A DNA stretch of 64,000 nt from assembly GCF_040954835.1 (NCBI RefSeq), contig NC_090703.1, positions 22,953,444-23,017,443 on the forward strand. Reading direction: 5' to 3'. Source of the DNA: Lepisosteus oculatus (Eukaryota > Chordata > Actinopteri > Semionotiformes > Lepisosteidae). The notes under the pieces were generated by a model. The model saw only the letters and a program-made list of their open reading frames with translations, was not told the origin of the DNA and made no database searches. This document shows positions 62,836 to 64,000 of the stretch, piece after piece. Position numbers and translations under genes: made by a program. The number at the start of each line of letters is the position of its first letter. Within the stretch, counting starts at the first letter, position 1.

Positions 62836-63350
62836 TAAGCCATTTATTAAGCCACTGAAACTAAGCAGGTGTGAGCCTGGTCAGTACCTGGATGGGAGAC
62901 CTCCTGGGAAGAACTAAGGTTGCTGCTGGAAGTGGAGTTAGTGGGGCCAGCAGGGGGCACTCACCCTGTGGTCTATGTGGGTCCTAATGCCCCGGTATAG
63001 TGACGGGGACACTATACTGTAAACAGGCTCCGTCCTTTGGATGAGATGTAAAACTGAGGTCCTGAGTCTCTGTGGTTAAAAATCCTAGGGTGTTTCTCGA
63101 AAAGTGTAGGGGTGTAACCTGTGTCCTGGCCAAATTTCCCATTGACTCTTATCAATCATGGCCTCCTAATAATCCCCATCTATGAATTGGCTTTATTACT
63201 TTGCTCTCCTCCCCACTAATAGCTGATGTGTGGTGGCACTTTGGCTGCCGTCGCATCATCCAGGTGGATGCTGCACAGTGGTGGAAGGGAGTCCCCATTA
63301 CTGCACCTGTAAAGCGCTTTGAGTGGAGTGTCCAGAAAAATGCTCCTTAA
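62836..63350 (+). repeat. 5S-derived SINE, unit C-specific insertion
   Basis: Begins near gccactgaaactaagcagg, with gcctggtcagtacctggatg, gggagacctcctgggaag and the tail gctttgagtggagtgtccag. The matching place in unit A (near 28780, actatgttataaatgcccc) is uninterrupted, so it inserted after the duplication. Confidence 0.85.
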
Positions 63351-64000
63351 ACATAAATATTTATATTTATAAATAAAATTAAAATATAAATCCCCTTTAT
63401 AATTTATGCTAACACATTTACCCAACATTTGCACCCATTCATATTTTGGGTATTTTATTAGAAAAATTCAGAGGTACAACAGCAGTGTCTTACATTTGAA
63501 CACACAAGCTAGAAACACAACCAGTGCCCACACTACTGACATATTCCAGGTTTTCTGTAGTAACAACTAAAACTATCTGTTTTTGTGTTGTGCTTAGTTT
63601 GTTGAAAGTCTTTTAACACACTGCACAAGCTGTACTTGAGTACTTGTCAGTGCTGTTGCACACTGAAATCGAGTGTCACATGAGAACCACATGAGCGTCA
63701 GATGAATATTAACAAGGGATAATAAGGTGGTTTTTGCGATGTATAAAATATATTCCACACTGGCATAGTGTCTGGACTTGCACATTGCGGTTTTCTGTGC
63801 CAGGTCCTGGATTCACAATGTACCTAACTGTATTGTTCCAGAAACTGGAAATACCAGTAAAATATTTTTGGTCACTTTTTTCCAGTTTGGTTTTCCCGAA
63901 AGTGTGCACTTCTCCAATACGAGTCATAGTCTGTATAGCCAGGAGCATGGAACTTTTGAAACCACAGCAGAAGAGAGCCCACCCTATTCCTGAAATCCAT
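63351..64000. other. Unit C right edge
   Basis: Continues collinear with unit B 47830-48430. The window ends inside this homology, so unit C and its possible further exons or rearrangements extend beyond. Confidence 0.6.

Larger units (their letters stand above)
53735..64000. repeat. Segmental duplication unit C (cut by window edge)
   Basis: At least 10.3 kb carrying ERCC6L-like copy 3. Homology starts at aatcgatatgtactctc (18715 in unit A). Unit C has a solo LTR (60082-60560) and a SINE (62836-63350) that A and B lack. At the window edge it is still collinear with 48160-48430 of unit B. Confidence 0.85.

Overview
The window looks like nuclear DNA of a ray-finned fish. It is AT-rich and dense in interspersed repeats, and its genes have vertebrate exon/intron structure. 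The repeats are typical of fish: 5S-rRNA-derived SINEs with (AAT)n tails, Penelope-like elements with a GIY-YIG endonuclease, hAT elements with 8-bp target duplications, Ty3/Gypsy and gamma-type endogenous retrovirus remnants. Which fish cannot be told from the sequence alone; a non-teleost is possible but is a guess.

Layout. (1) 1-7.3 kb: the 5' part of DCAF5 on the minus strand (exons 1-3 at 7094-6887, 3223-3080 and 2240-2204), continuing beyond the left edge. A broken hAT BED-finger exon sits in its third intron. (2) 7.3-18.6 kb: repeat-rich intergenic DNA. It holds a 5S SINE, a decayed minus-strand endogenous retrovirus with both LTRs (11992-16774) that carries a second SINE, and a complete-ended hAT element (16927-18524) with an 8-bp target duplication. 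(3) 18.65-64 kb: three copies of one segmental duplication, called A (about 18648-36680), B (about 40703-53730) and C (about 53735 to beyond the right edge). Each carries one minus-strand gene related to ERCC6L (PICH), the SNF2-family DNA translocase of anaphase DNA bridges. Copies A and C keep long intact frames (1227 and 1230 codons from the chosen ATG). Copy B is a pseudogene with two nonsense codons, a frameshift and an in-frame deletion of about 550 bp. A 4-kb spacer with a Ty3/Gypsy RT-RNase H fragment lies between A and B. B and C abut directly.

The three units allow transposon dating by comparison. A 0.7-kb hAT-like element lies at the same site in all three and so predates the triplication. 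Two Penelope-like insertions, two solo LTRs and one SINE are each present in one unit with an empty site in another, so they came later. Unit B also has a 2.1-kb inversion, carrying an intron-containing tRNA-Leu(CAA)-like sequence and a SINE, relative to unit A.

The most interesting biology is the ERCC6L-like family. All copies share unusual changes in helicase motifs I and III (Pro for Met in the Walker A segment; SSAP where TGTP is usual). They keep the DEAH box, motif VI, a probable SUMO-interacting motif and the C-terminal TPR-like helices. No exon for the N-terminal TPR of the family was found. Copy C has further changes in motif V.
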